Assembly: GCF_027580225.2 (NCBI RefSeq)
Contig: NC_073342.2
Coordinates: 15,077,001-15,141,000, forward strand
Direction: 5' to 3'
Source of the DNA: Misgurnus anguillicaudatus
Lineage: Eukaryota; Chordata; Actinopteri; Cypriniformes; Cobitidae
DNA length: 64,000 bases
A program made the translations under genes and the position numbers. The first letter of the stretch is position 1; every line of letters begins with the position of its first letter. The notes beneath the pieces are model-generated. The model searched no databases, was not told the DNA's origin, and was given only the letters and a program-made list of their open reading frames with translations. This document shows positions 23,327-33,982 of this stretch, in pieces.

Positions 23327-24187
23327 AAAACACCAATTATCTGATTCACGATTTTACATTTCCTTTGGTGTAAAAGTTTCGAGAGTTTAAAAGCAGGTCG
23401 TATTCATAGTCATGCAGCTCTTTTAGTTCATTTGTGGATTTGTTAATTTTTAATGCACCTAAAGGCATCTCGGTTCAGTCGGCGAGATCTTCAGAAAAGT
23501 CAACTCTTTCTGTTAACACAAAGTTTTCATCTTTCGCACTCGTGCCGTCGTTATTTTCACATTTAATTCTTTGTAAGCCTAAACATCGGATGAAAAGCAC
23601 ATCTGTGGTATTCGTTTTACTAATAGTTTGTTGCATGATATTTACTTTCAGGTGAAGATGGTGTTTAACCAAAGCATTACATGATTTCAGTCAATTCCAG
23701 ATTGAGTAATAAAACAAAAACAAAGAGAGAATCATGAAGGCACCTGCGATCAGAGAGAGCAACAGCGAAACGCCGCCGTTTCGAAAGCGCTCTATCAATT
23801 TGCTAATGTTTGAACATTGTGTCTTATAATTGGTTTTCAGGAACCGAAAGTGGGGAGTCAGTAGTTGGCAGGCTGCCTCCAAATGCCAGTAGTATTTTGT
23901 CAGGAGATAAAGCTTTGCTTCTGCTATGCCCTCTAATCAACAGGCTGAATGTGTGGATTGCTAGATAGCTCTGGCCACCGGTGACCTTTCAGTACGCTTA
24001 GAAAACACGCTTAGATAGGAAAGCCGCGATTCAACAGGCTTTAATAGAATTTCTCACAGATGTATGGACATGCAGAAGCGTACAAAGATTGCATATCTTT
24101 TCTTGGAAGAAATTCTTCTTGTTCATTTTCATTTTCGTTCTTTTGTCTTTATCTTTATTATATCGGTCTTGTGTTAATTCGTTTCAG
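23327..24187. other. Sequence upstream of agbl1 exon A; no exon recognised
   Basis: The preceding agbl1 exon (NPDG-type segment) is not visible here. Open frames at 23434-23882 have mixed composition but no known domain. Confidence 0.5.
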
Positions 24188-24317
24188 TAATCGCTGCGCT
24201 CTCAGCGGAGAGGATCTCAACAGGCAGTGGCTAAAACCGGACCCTGTTTTAAGCCCGACGATTTATCACACCAAAGGGTTCCTGTATTACCTCAACAGCA
24301 TAGGCAGAACTCCACTG
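24188..24317 (+). CDS. agbl1: agbl1-like exon A (NRQW motif)
   Basis: The exon has 130 nt after a TTTCAG acceptor: one base finishing a split codon, then 43 codons. It ends in phase 0 at a GTAAGT donor. The peptide runs [14 protein letters not shown], then a PTIYHTKG segment, and ends in GRTPL. The GEDLNRQW block is the CCP counterpart of the Asn-Arg pair in M14 carboxypeptidases that binds the substrate C-terminal carboxylate. A longer open frame runs upstream from 24060, but that part is intron: it is low-complexity and unlike the family. The preceding exon should end with the NPDG-type segment and was not recognised in this window. Confidence 0.85.
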
Positions 24318-24809
24318 GTAAGTTTTCATTAAATCTCGCTGCACTACGCCCTACTGAATCTCAGAGTTCCTCAAGGGATCGCTGAAAATCGCTATATGAC
24401 CTCGGAGGTCAGCGCTGATCAAATCCAATAGTTGGTTGGTGGGCGCAGGTCTGCACATTAGAACAGTCACAATACTCTTCAGTGCTGATCATAAAACAGT
24501 TTGCAGTTCGTATTTTGATTTTTTTAATATATATAAAATGACTAACTGAGCCTTATTGCATGAGAGACGATAGCATAGTTGTGAGCTTGATTTATAATCT
24601 GTGGCTGGTGATGAGGAACATTAAAGCAGAGCGTAGTTGCAGCTTACTGACAGATCAGCTTATTTCTTTTTAATACTTTAGCATCTTTGCAATGACAGGT
24701 AGATTTTTTTCAGATCGACCAGCAGTAGCCTGCTACATTGGTTTTGCTAACAGTTTACTTTGGTACCAATATCCAAGGATTAATTTGTGTTGTCTAAATC
24801 TTTCTTTAA

Positions 24810-25589
24810 ATGGACACTCCACATTTTTTGAAAATATGCACATTTTCCAGCTTCCCTAGAGTGAAACATTTGATTTTTACCGTTTTGTAATCCATTCAGG
24901 CGATCTCCGGGTCTGGCACTACCACTGTTAGCATAGCTTAGCATAATCCATTGAATCTGATTAGATCATTAGCATTGCGCAAAAAAATAACCGAAGAGTT
25001 TGGATATTTTTCCTATTTAAAACTTGACTCTTCTGTAGTTACATCGTGTACTAAGACCGACGGAAAATTAAAAGTTGCGATTTTCTAGGCCGATATGTCT
25101 AGGACCATACTCTCATTCCGGCTCAATAATCAAGGACTTTGTTGCCGTAACATGGGTGTAGGAGGCGCAATGATATTACGCACTGCCCGAAAATAGTCCC
25201 CTGCTATTGAAAGTTTTCAAGGTGACTATTTTCGGGCATTGCGTAATATCACTACGCCTGCTGCAGCAGTAGTAGGTCAGCAAAGTCCTTAAATATTATG
25301 CCGGAATGAGAGTATAGTTCCTAGCAATATCGGCAACTTTTAATTTTCTGTCAGTCTTTGTACACATGTAACTAGAGTCAAGTTTTAAATAGGAAAAATA
25401 TAAAAACCCTTTGGTTATTTTTGAGCGTGATGCTAATGGTCTAATCAGATTCATTATGCTAAGCTATGCTAAAAGTAATACCGCCAGACCCAGAGATCAG
25501 CTGAATGGATTCCAAAACGATAAAAATCTAATGTTTCACTCTAGGGCAGCTGGAAAATGAGCTTATTTTTAAAAAAGTGGAGTGTTCCT
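24810..25589. mobile_element. TTAA-flanked MITE, family 2 (second copy)
   Basis: TTAA at 24806-24809 and 25590-25593, with ends ATGGACACTCCAC and GTGGAGTGTTCCT. Interior arms match 15823-16778 (AGCATAGCTTAGCATAATCC, TGCGTAATATCA). It lies in the first visible agbl1 intron. Confidence 0.8.
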
Positions 25590-25985
25590 TTAAGTCCTAC
25601 TGGGATTGCGAGTTACGATACAATGTGTATTTAAGTCATTTTAGTTTTTGGATGCGTTGAACCATTTTAGATTTTCCATCATTCTGTGAGTTCCTCTGAA
25701 AGCGTTTATAGCCACAAAAAAGTCATTTTTCAGCGTCGCATTTTCAGTGACGCACAACACGTCTTGACATGGGAATATCCAATCTGTCCGCTTACATTGC
25801 GGAAGCGAATGCATGTATCCTATTTATTTCCACATATGAATGAGGCCTAAAACCGTTCAGAGAATATCAGAATCCATGCGCTTTTTTCTGCTTGGACGTT
25901 CGTGGGTCATATCTGATCTTTGGAAAAAATTGGAATTGAGTCACTTCAAACATGCAATGTAAATGCGGCTTTTGTCAAACATTAA

Positions 25986-27281
25986 AGGATAATTCCGGTA
26001 TTTAACACTTTGAGTCTCATTTCTGGTTTGTTTTGGATGAACTACAGTGATGGACACAGAAATTTTGACAATGGGTCGTGTCTTGAGTTTTTGGCTCATT
26101 TAAGCGTCTCTTGACTGCTTCAGAATGGAAGTCAATGGCCATGCACAAACATGTCATTAAAACAACACTTAACGTTCATTTTCAAAACTGTGCTACTTAC
26201 CGAGTGGTTCGTGGTGTTCGTTGATGATTAAAAACAAGTTGTGTAGCGAAATACAGTTTCTGTCGTGTTTTATTTGGCATTTTGTAAAATTCCATTGACT
26301 TCTCTTGGAAGACGCATTGCTCGCTAATATATCACTCCGCCGCCGGGAAACAGAAAAGGGTCTGTTTGTTTACATGTGGTTGTAGTTTTTTCGCTCGGTT
26401 TCTCTCAGAAGAAATTTTCCCCATATTTGTAGGGCTGGACCAGAATATTCGAATATTCGTTCCATGGGTTGACATTCGATTTATAGTTTTGAGATTCGAA
26501 TATATATATAAATATTTTACAGCCTTAATGCAGAGCTTTTGCCAAGCAGGAAGTGGCGCAGAGAGACCAACATCCATAGCCAACAGCCACCAAACGCCAC
26601 CAGTGGAAGAGCGCGCTTCCTGCTTTGGCATTCACGCTAATAGTGTTGTAAATAATGTTCAATTTCTTGCAAAAACTGATTGATTTGCTTCACAAGATGT
26701 CAATATGTCACACGGAGTTATGGGGGATTACTGTTGTATTGGATATATATGCTTTAGCTCTTAAAGTGTGTGGATCTGTTGACTTGCATGACGGAGCACT
26801 GGGGTTTCTGCAAAATATCTTCTTTATTGTTCTGCTGATGAAAAAACATATTGGATGTTGTAAGTGTTATAAATAAACTTGATTTTGAAAGTATGCTACC
26901 GTTTTATTACAGTTTGTTGGACTACGTTCATTCATGCTTCAGACCCAAAAATAGAGCGGAAGTATATACGCGGTTGTGAGGTATCTGAAAAAATAGTTCC
27001 ACTATAGCAAATAACATGGATTGAAATCATACATTGCGCCAATATATTTGTTTTTAATCATCAACGAACACCACGAACCACTCGGTGAGTAGTACAGTTT
27101 TGAAAATGAATGTTAAGTGTTGTTTTAATGACATGTTTGTGCATGGTCAGTCAAGAGACGCTTCTAAATGAGTCGAAAAGTCAAGACACGACCCATTGTC
27201 AACATTTCAGTGTCCATCACTGTAGTTCATCCAAAACAAACCAGAAATGAGACTCAAAGTGTTAAATACCGGAATTATCCT
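25986..27281. mobile_element. 1.3-kb TTAA-flanked element with about 270-bp inverted ends
   Basis: TTAA at 25982-25985 and 27282-27285, with ends AGGATAATTCCGG and CCGGAATTATCCT. Inverted arms of about 250-270 bp contain CGTGGTGTTCGTTGATGATT. The middle has an AATATTCGAATATTCG segment, a likely remnant of another fish repeat, and an open frame (26366-26683) with no recognised domain. Confidence 0.8.
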
Positions 27282-28283
27282 TTAAATGGTCTTAGATGAC
27301 TTCCATTTTCACAGGTCTCACCGATTAAAAGTTTATTTTTATTTTTAGTTTGATCTATTCATAGTCTCGTCCAGTGCCTCTGAGCTCCTGATGTTATGAA
27401 AGCACTAAATAACTTCTGTTTTCCTCTACACCTGCTGTCCTTTTTCAAAAGCTTTTCCAAAAACTCAGTAATGGAGCCATCTGTGCGAGTCAGGGAGAGA
27501 AAACCAAAAACGATGGAAATAGAGTTGAGAGAGAAGTGTTGTGTGTAAACTACGCTGTTAAACAAGGTTAAATTAAATAAGTTCTGGTACGGCACAGTCT
27601 GAACTGTGCTTGGAATCCGAAAGCTACGTCTCTAACTGACGGTACTTCTGGCTAAAAATCAATCAATCAATTAAATGAATTAAAACTTAATTATAACATT
27701 TGAGAAATTATATGGAAATGACCAATCGACTAGCCTGTAATTGAGAAGTACTTGCGTGTTACGGAGAACCGTAGAACATTAGCACTGGCACAATTAGTTA
27801 CATTTACATATCAATTACGGCGTAATTTAAAATTAATCACAGTAATAAATACGAAGCATACCTGGTCAAATCATCATTGTCATTTAACAGAAACCTAGAA
27901 CGCGGGACAGCATGACTCGCACGGTTAATGAAAGCGCACTCTTGTTGGGTTTTCAAAAAAGCTGACACGCATGGAACGATCCACCGACTCCAATTAGCGC
28001 CCACGCTGTGAAGAGACAAAATTTGTATTATATTTGTCGAGCGCCAAGTCACTTTCCTTCTTTCTGTGCATGTGTGCGTGTTTTGTGACATGATTAATTA
28101 TATTTGGCTCTGACTGAAGCTAACAGTGTGTCAGGGATGCTAAGAAAGACTGCTGGCTGTAAGCCTTAGTTTTCATCTGACATTTTATGTCTGCGTCCTT
28201 TGCTGTTGCACGTGCTTGTAGACAGTCGTGCTGTTTGTTTATCTCTCTTTTGAAATACAGCTGTGTTGTACCACATCCCACAG

Positions 28284-28415
28284 GTGTTTTGCGATTACCA
28301 TGGCCACTCCAGGAAGAAAAATGTTTTTCTGTACGGCTGCAGCATGAAGGAAACACTCTGGCAATCTGGATCTACAATTAACACGGTCTCCCTGAAAGAA
28401 GACCCGGGTTACAGG
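28284..28415 (+). CDS. agbl1: agbl1-like exon B (zinc-ligand His)
   Basis: The exon has 132 nt (44 codons, phase 0 to 0), after a CCCACAG acceptor and before a GTACGA donor. The peptide begins [20 protein letters not shown] and ends in EDPGYR. The His of DYHGHS corresponds to the third zinc ligand of M14 carboxypeptidases, and the block is nearly invariant in CCP enzymes. The segment [17 protein letters not shown] is a variable loop that helps separate paralogues; the TVSLKE part differs from what I recall of AGTPBP1. The donor is weaker than consensus (GTACGA). Reading past it gives a short tail ending within about 90 bases, which is intron. Confidence 0.87.
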
Positions 28416-28904
28416 GTACGAGTACCTCCTACAAAAAGAAAAAAAAGAATCGCAGATCAGATCTCCTTTATATCTCGGTTGTCTCTTGTAAATAGTGAAT
28501 GAATGAAGTCTGCTGTTCTCTCAGTTTGTCTCTTTATTGATCTTGTATGTTTTTACACTAGAGTTTAAGAGGATATCTCAATAATGCAACAATGCATGAT
28601 TTGTAAATTATATATATTAAGTTGTTTAATTACAATTGCTGTAGCTTCTAGTCGGCCTTTCATCTGTTGTTTTGTGATTGGCAAAGTCGCCCAATACTTT
28701 TGTTTGTGAGAATGAAAGTCTTTGTCTGAAGTTTACTGTGCCTAAGAACATTTTTCTGCAGGGTTCAGGCTATGACGAATTGAGTCAATGGATAGTTATG
28801 GGGGATATGTTAATCGGTGGAATGCTACTGAGCATCTGATATCTGCTGTTTTTCCAAATATCGTCCAGAACAAACAATTTGTGCCTCTGAAGCTAAATTT
28901 GAAT

Positions 28905-29030
28905 ATTTATATATACATTTATATTTACACATTTGGCGCTTTTAGCCAAAGCAGTTTAAGCTATACTTTCTTGTCAGCACATTTGCACTGCTAATGCAAT
29001 GCACTACCAGCTGAGCTACGTGAACACCCT
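28905..29030 (-). repeat. tRNA-derived SINE
   Basis: On the minus strand it reads GTAGCTCAGCTGGTAGTGCA, a near-canonical box A, then GCATTAGCAGTGCAAATG, and ends with CTGCTTTGGCTAAAAGCG and an AT-rich tail. It is the same SINE family as at 632-1535 and sits in the second visible agbl1 intron. It is not a functional tRNA gene. Confidence 0.7.
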
Positions 29031-29269
29031 TTATTTATATTTGTTTGAATCATAGATAAAAAGATAAAAAAAGATGTAAGATGTCTCTCCCTAGACTTCC
29101 ACTGTAAAAAAAATATGCCAAAATATCTCAAAAATAACCGCCAACATTTTGCGCTAATGACATCATTTGGAGCCGGAGTTGGGGCAATAGTGATCAAATT
29201 GTGTAGCCAGGTTATGGCTAGAAGGGATACAGAAACCGGCAAAATCGCACCGCATGAGCGCTGTTTTCA

Positions 29270-31735
29270 TGCTATTCCTAACCCCAAACCTAACGCTAAA
29301 CCCAGCATTTTATGAAATTTAGGTCGTAGCTGTATCCCATCTAGCCAGAACCTATATTTTCACCATAATCCTTACCCCATACTAACTTTAAAAACAACTA
29401 TAGCTGTATCACATCTAGGCAGAACCACCATTTTCATCCTAATCCTACCCCCAAACCTAAACCAATATTTCATGGAATTTAGGCCGTAGCTGTGTCCCAT
29501 CTAGCCAGAACCTATATTTTCATCCTACTCCTACCCTCAAACCTAACCTTGAACCAGCATTTCACGGGATTTAGCCAGAACCTATGTTTTCATCCTACTC
29601 CTACCCTCAAACCTAACCTTGAACCAGCATTTCACAGGATTTAGGCCATAGCTGTATCCCATCTAGCCAGAACCACTGTTTTTATTCTACTCCTACCCGC
29701 AAACCTACCCTTAAACCCAACATTTCATGGGATTAATGCCGTAGCTGTATTCCATCTAGCCAGAACCTGTTTTGATTCTTATCCTACCCCCAAATCTACC
29801 CTTAAACCCAATATTTCATGGGATTTAGGCCGTATCTGTATCCCATCTAGCCAGAACCTTTGTTTTCTTCCTAATCCTAACCCCATACTAACCCTAAACC
29901 TAACATTTCATGGGATTTAGGCTGTAGCTGTATCCCATCTAGCCAGAACCTTTGTTTTCTTCCTAATCCTAACCCCATACTAACCCTAAACCTAACATTT
30001 CATGGGATTTAGGCTGTAGCTGTATCCCATCTAGCCAGAACCTCTGTTTTTATTCTAATCCTACCCCCAAACCTACCCTTGAACCCAACATTTCATGGTG
30101 TTTAATTCGTATCTGTATTCCATCTAGCCAGAACCTTTGTTTTCTTCCTAGTCCTAACCCCATTCTAACCCTAAACCCAACATTTCACGGGTTTTTAGGC
30201 CGTAGTTGTATCCCATCTAGCCAGAACCTCTGATCCTACCCCCAAACCTTCCCTTAAACCCAACATTTCATGGGATTTAGGGCGTATCTGTATCCCATAT
30301 CTAGCCAGAACTCCGTTTTCTTCCTAGTCCTAACCCCATACTAACCCTAAACCCAACATCTCATGGGATTAAGGCCATATCTGTATCCCATCTAGCCAGA
30401 ACCTCTGTTTTCTTCCTAGTCCTAACCCCATACTAACCCTAAACCCAACATTTCAGGGGATTAAGGCCGTAGCTGTATCCCATCTAGCCAGAAACTCTGT
30501 TTCTATTCTAATTCTACCCCCAAACCCCATACTAACCCTAAACCCAACATTTCATGGGATTTAGGCTGCATCTGTATCCTATCTAGCCAAAACCTCGGTT
30601 TTCTTCCTAGTCCTAACCCCATACTAACCCTAAACCCAACATTTCAAGGGATTTAGGCCGTAGCTGTATCCCATCTAGCCAGAACCTCTGTTTTCTTCCT
30701 AGTCCTAACCCCATACTAACCCTAAACCCAACATTTCATGGTATTAAGGCCGTAGCTGTATCCCATCTAGCCAGAAACTCTGTTTCTATTCTAATTCTAC
30801 CCCCAAACCCCATACTAACCCTAAACCCAACATTTCATGGGATTTAGGCTGCATCTGTATCCTATCTAGCCAAAACCTCGGTTTTCTTCCTAGTCCTAAC
30901 CCCATACTAACCCTAAACCCAACATCTCATGGGATTAAGGCCATATCTGTATCCCATCTAGCCAGAACCTCTGTTTTCTTCCTAGTCCTAACCCCATACT
31001 AACCCTAAACCCAACATTTCATGGTATTAAGGCCGTAGCTGTATCCCATCTAGCCAGAAACTCTGTTTCTATTCTAATTCTACCCCCAAACCCCATACTA
31101 ACCCTAAACCCAACATTTCATGGGATTTAGGCTGCATCTGTATCCTATCTAGCCAAAACCTCGGTTTTCTTCCTAGTCCTAACCCCATACTAACCCTAAA
31201 CCCAACATTTCAAGGGATTTAGGCCGTAGCTGTATCCCATCTAGCCAGAACCTCTGTTTTCATTCTACTCCTACCCCCAAACCTACCCTTAAACCCAACA
31301 TTTCATGGGATTAAGGCCGTAGCTGTATCCCATCTAGCCAGAACATCTGTTTTCATTCTATTCCTACCCGCAAACCTACCCTTAAACCCAACATTTCATG
31401 GGATTTAGGCTGTATCTGTATCCCATCTATCCAGAACCTCTTTTCTTCCTAGTCCTAACCCCATACTAACCCTAAACCCAACATTTCAGGGGATTAAGGC
31501 CGTAGCTGTATCCCATCTAGCCAGAATCTCTGTTTTCTCCTTAGTCCTATCCTCAGACTACCCCCAAACCTAACTCTCAAAACCAACATTTAATGGGATT
31601 TAGGCCATAGCTGTATCCTATTTAGGAACTGCTGTTTTCATCCTAATCCTACCCTCAAACCTTTCCCTAAACCCTACATCCAGTGAGATTTAGGCCATAG
31701 CTGTATCTCTTCTAGCCAAAACCATGTAGCCGCAA
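29270..31735. repeat. Large minisatellite, about 93-bp unit, about 26 copies
   Basis: Units contain GCTGTATCCCATCTAGCCAG, a CTAACCCTAAACCCAACATT segment and TTCATGGGATTTAGG. The first units are degenerate. In 30490-31340 a longer unit of about 285 bp, made of three sub-units, repeats (GAAACTCTGTTTCTATTC at about 30490, 30775, 31059). It lies in the second visible agbl1 intron, just upstream of exon C. Confidence 0.95.
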
Positions 31736-31756
31736 TATCACGGCCCTGCCCATTTT

Positions 31757-32086
31757 TAGGGTGGCCATTCGTGCCAGTTCCGCCAGACACGTCCCGAACA
31801 TGTTTTCGGGTTCGTTCTCCGGAAGTTGCGTTGGTCGACCGCATACGTCATCAAGGTTTAATATTTCGGGTTTAAATTCAGAAAAGCAACCGATACATTT
31901 CAAGGTAAAAATGAAACTACAATGATTGTATGTCTTAAAAGAAATAAATCTTAATTTTCTAATGTATTTTAACTGAAATGTGAGAACCTCGATGACGTAT
32001 GCGGTCGAGCAACGCGACTTCCGGAGAACGAACCCGAAAACATGTTCGGGACGTGTCCGGCGGAACTGGCACGAATGGCCACCCTA
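31757..32086. mobile_element. hAT-type MITE, TAGGGTGGCC family (copy 2)
   Basis: Ends TAGGGTGGCCATTCGTGCC and GGCACGAATGGCCACCCTA, with a perfect 8-bp duplication CCCATTTT (31749-31756 and 32087-32094). It is a sister of 15924-16230. Confidence 0.9.
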
Positions 32087-32476
32087 CCCATTTTCCTGTT
32101 TGACTCAATCACAAACACAGAAATGAAGCCGTCGCATCCCTCTTTAACAGCATCTAAAAACCAACTTAAACCAAACTTAATAAACAAACACCTAAAGTAA
32201 ATTAACATGTTAAGAAATAACTAAATTAACAAAAACCATCGTTGTGAAAAATCTATTTTGAAGTGTAATTTGATTTTTACGTTTGGCTAACGTCCCATGC
32301 GTTTACATGGAGAGGGTGGGGTTTCTGACCTATACTGCAGGCAGCCACCAGAGGGCTATCAAAATGTTTTGGCTTTAGCCTACTTTTCAGGAAGTGTGTG
32401 GCAAACCTGGTTTGTATATAAACAAACCTACATTCGAGAAGACTGAAAATATCATGTACTCTAACATATAATATGT

Positions 32477-32527
32477 GTATATTTATTTGTATTTATTTGT
32501 ATTTATTTTGTATTTATTGTATTTACA
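32477..32527. repeat. TATTT-type simple repeat next to the exon C acceptor
   Basis: Repeated TTTGTATTTAT units take the place of the usual pyrimidine tract before the CAG at 32526-32528. Confidence 0.7.
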
Positions 32528-32528
32528 G

Positions 32529-32705
32529 ACCATCGCTAAAACTTTGGACCGAATAGCTCCTGCGTTCTCGTTTAACAACTGCAACTATCTGGTGGAGAAG
32601 TCACGGGCATCCACGGCACGGGTGGTTGTTTGGAGGGAGATTGGAGTTCTCAGAAGCTACACCATGGAAAACACTTACAACGGCTGCAATCAGGGAATTT
32701 ACAAG
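32529..32705 (+). CDS. agbl1: agbl1-like exon C (catalytic Glu, SYTME)
   Basis: The exon has 177 nt (59 codons, phase 0 to 0). The acceptor TTTACAG follows a TATTTATTTG-type simple repeat instead of a normal pyrimidine tract; the donor is GTCAGT. The peptide starts [13 protein letters not shown], continues with [18 protein letters not shown] and [14 protein letters not shown], and ends in IYK. The conserved Arg/Glu block is present. The Glu of SYTME is the expected catalytic base (the Glu270 counterpart of carboxypeptidase A, from family knowledge). All residues expected here are intact, so this part of the enzyme looks functional. Confidence 0.87.
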
Positions 32706-32774
32706 GTCAGTTACATTGAAATAATAAATAATTTAGGCATTTTCAAAGTGGTCAAAAACTTTAAAAATGTTCAA

Positions 32775-32816
32775 ACTACACTTCTAGTGTAGTGTTTACC
32801 ACACTAGAAGTGTAGT
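32775..32816. repeat. Perfect 16-bp hairpin
   Basis: ACTACACTTCTAGTGT (32775-32790) and its exact reverse complement (32801-32816) with a 10-nt loop, 70 bp after the donor of agbl1 exon C. Confidence 0.85.
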
Positions 32817-32863
32817 AAGCACATTGAATACGCTTTTGGGTTATTAAACAGACTGCAGTTTAA

Positions 32864-33339
32864 GGGTGTTTTCACACCTAGTTCGTTTGAGCCCTCCAAA
32901 CGCTCTCAGAGCAGTTCAGGGTGTATATGTGAACAAACCAAGTGATCTCAGACCCCCCTAAAAGGACCCAAAAGCGAACTGAACTCAGACCACTTCTGGA
33001 GGTGGTCTGAGTACGGTTCGCTTTTGGGTTCTTTTGTGGTTCGATTTCTTTTTGATATGTGAAATCAATGAGGTCCCGGTCCGTTTCGCGTGTGGTTTTG
33101 ACATTGTATCAAAATAAACTGCTGCACAGAAAGCTGGGATCTAAGTTCTTATGAAGTTGTGATGTGAACAAGAAAGGGTCTGAGATCACTTCAGTTCTGA
33201 TGAGGGCCAAAAAAAGAACTGGGTCCTCTTTTGAGTCCACTATATTGTGAACACCAAAAGGACTGAGGTCACATTCGGCTAGTCCCTTTTCTGGTTCACT
33301 TTAAGTGAACTGGGTTTGGTTCTTTTAAAGAAAACACCC
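32864..33339. mobile_element. PIF/Harbinger-like MITE
   Basis: Ends GGGTGTTTTC and GAAAACACCC, flanked by TAA (32861-32863 and 33340-33342), as in Harbinger elements. The interior repeats AAAGCGAACTGA-type words in both senses. Confidence 0.7.
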
Positions 33340-33812
33340 TAAGAATAGTGTAGACATGAAGAGATCTGCTTCAGACCTGGCTTAAATCTGACCTTATTTT
33401 TATCCCCTGCCACTTTCCATCTGTTCTTCCACAGCTTTGCTTTTCTCTAATGATGGTGTCTGAGAGACCATCTCTCGTTTTCCCAGCTGTTCATTATCTT
33501 CTCCTTTAATAATTATTCATTAACCTGCTTATTTAGCCACATGTGATTTTCAGATTGCAGCCTACATACCTGGATATTACCTTCCCTGAGAATTAACTCG
33601 TAGAAGTTGCTACTTTAAAGGAAGGGAATATTTTCTCACCCTCAGGCCATCCTTGGTCTATATGACATCCTTTATTCTGCCGTACACAACTGGAGTCACA
33701 TTATCCTGGCTTCTCCTAGCCGTGTAATGCTATTGAATGGTGGCGATTTTTTGAAGCTTATCCTGGTTTAGAAAATGAAGCCAAAAAGAGCATGCTTGTC
33801 TTGTCTTTTTGC

Positions 33813-33974
33813 CAGGGGCATCACTAAGGGGGCAGGCGGGGGCTGTAGGACAATTTTAAGGACTCACGCATCTTTGCGGCCTCCGAAGATCATTTTTATT
33901 AGTAGTAGCAGCATGGATGTGGTAGACGGCTCAACCTTCTTTCATAGGGCCTAAAATTGCTAGTGGCACCCCTG
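33813..33974. mobile_element. hAT-type MITE (162 bp)
   Basis: Ends CAGGGGCATCACTA and TAGTGGCACCCCTG. Flanks CTTTTTGC (33805-33812) and CTTATTGC (33975-33982) match at 7 of 8 bases. Confidence 0.75.
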
Positions 33975-33982
33975 CTTATTGC

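Noticed and set aside
23434..23882. The missing upstream agbl1 exon
   Set aside because: Translated peptides in all frames lack the HPGE and NPDG signatures expected there.
24060..24187. Upstream extension of agbl1 exon A as coding
   Set aside because: The frame is open but the sequence is low-complexity ([13 protein letters not shown]) and ends in a pyrimidine tract and CAG acceptor, so it is intron.
28905..29030. tRNA gene on the minus strand
   Set aside because: Box A is good, but the sequence runs into the SINE tail with no proper acceptor stem.
29270..31735. Interstitial telomere array, because of repeated CTAACCCTAAACCC
   Set aside because: The telomere-like hexamer occurs only once or twice per 93-bp unit, so this is a minisatellite that happens to contain it.
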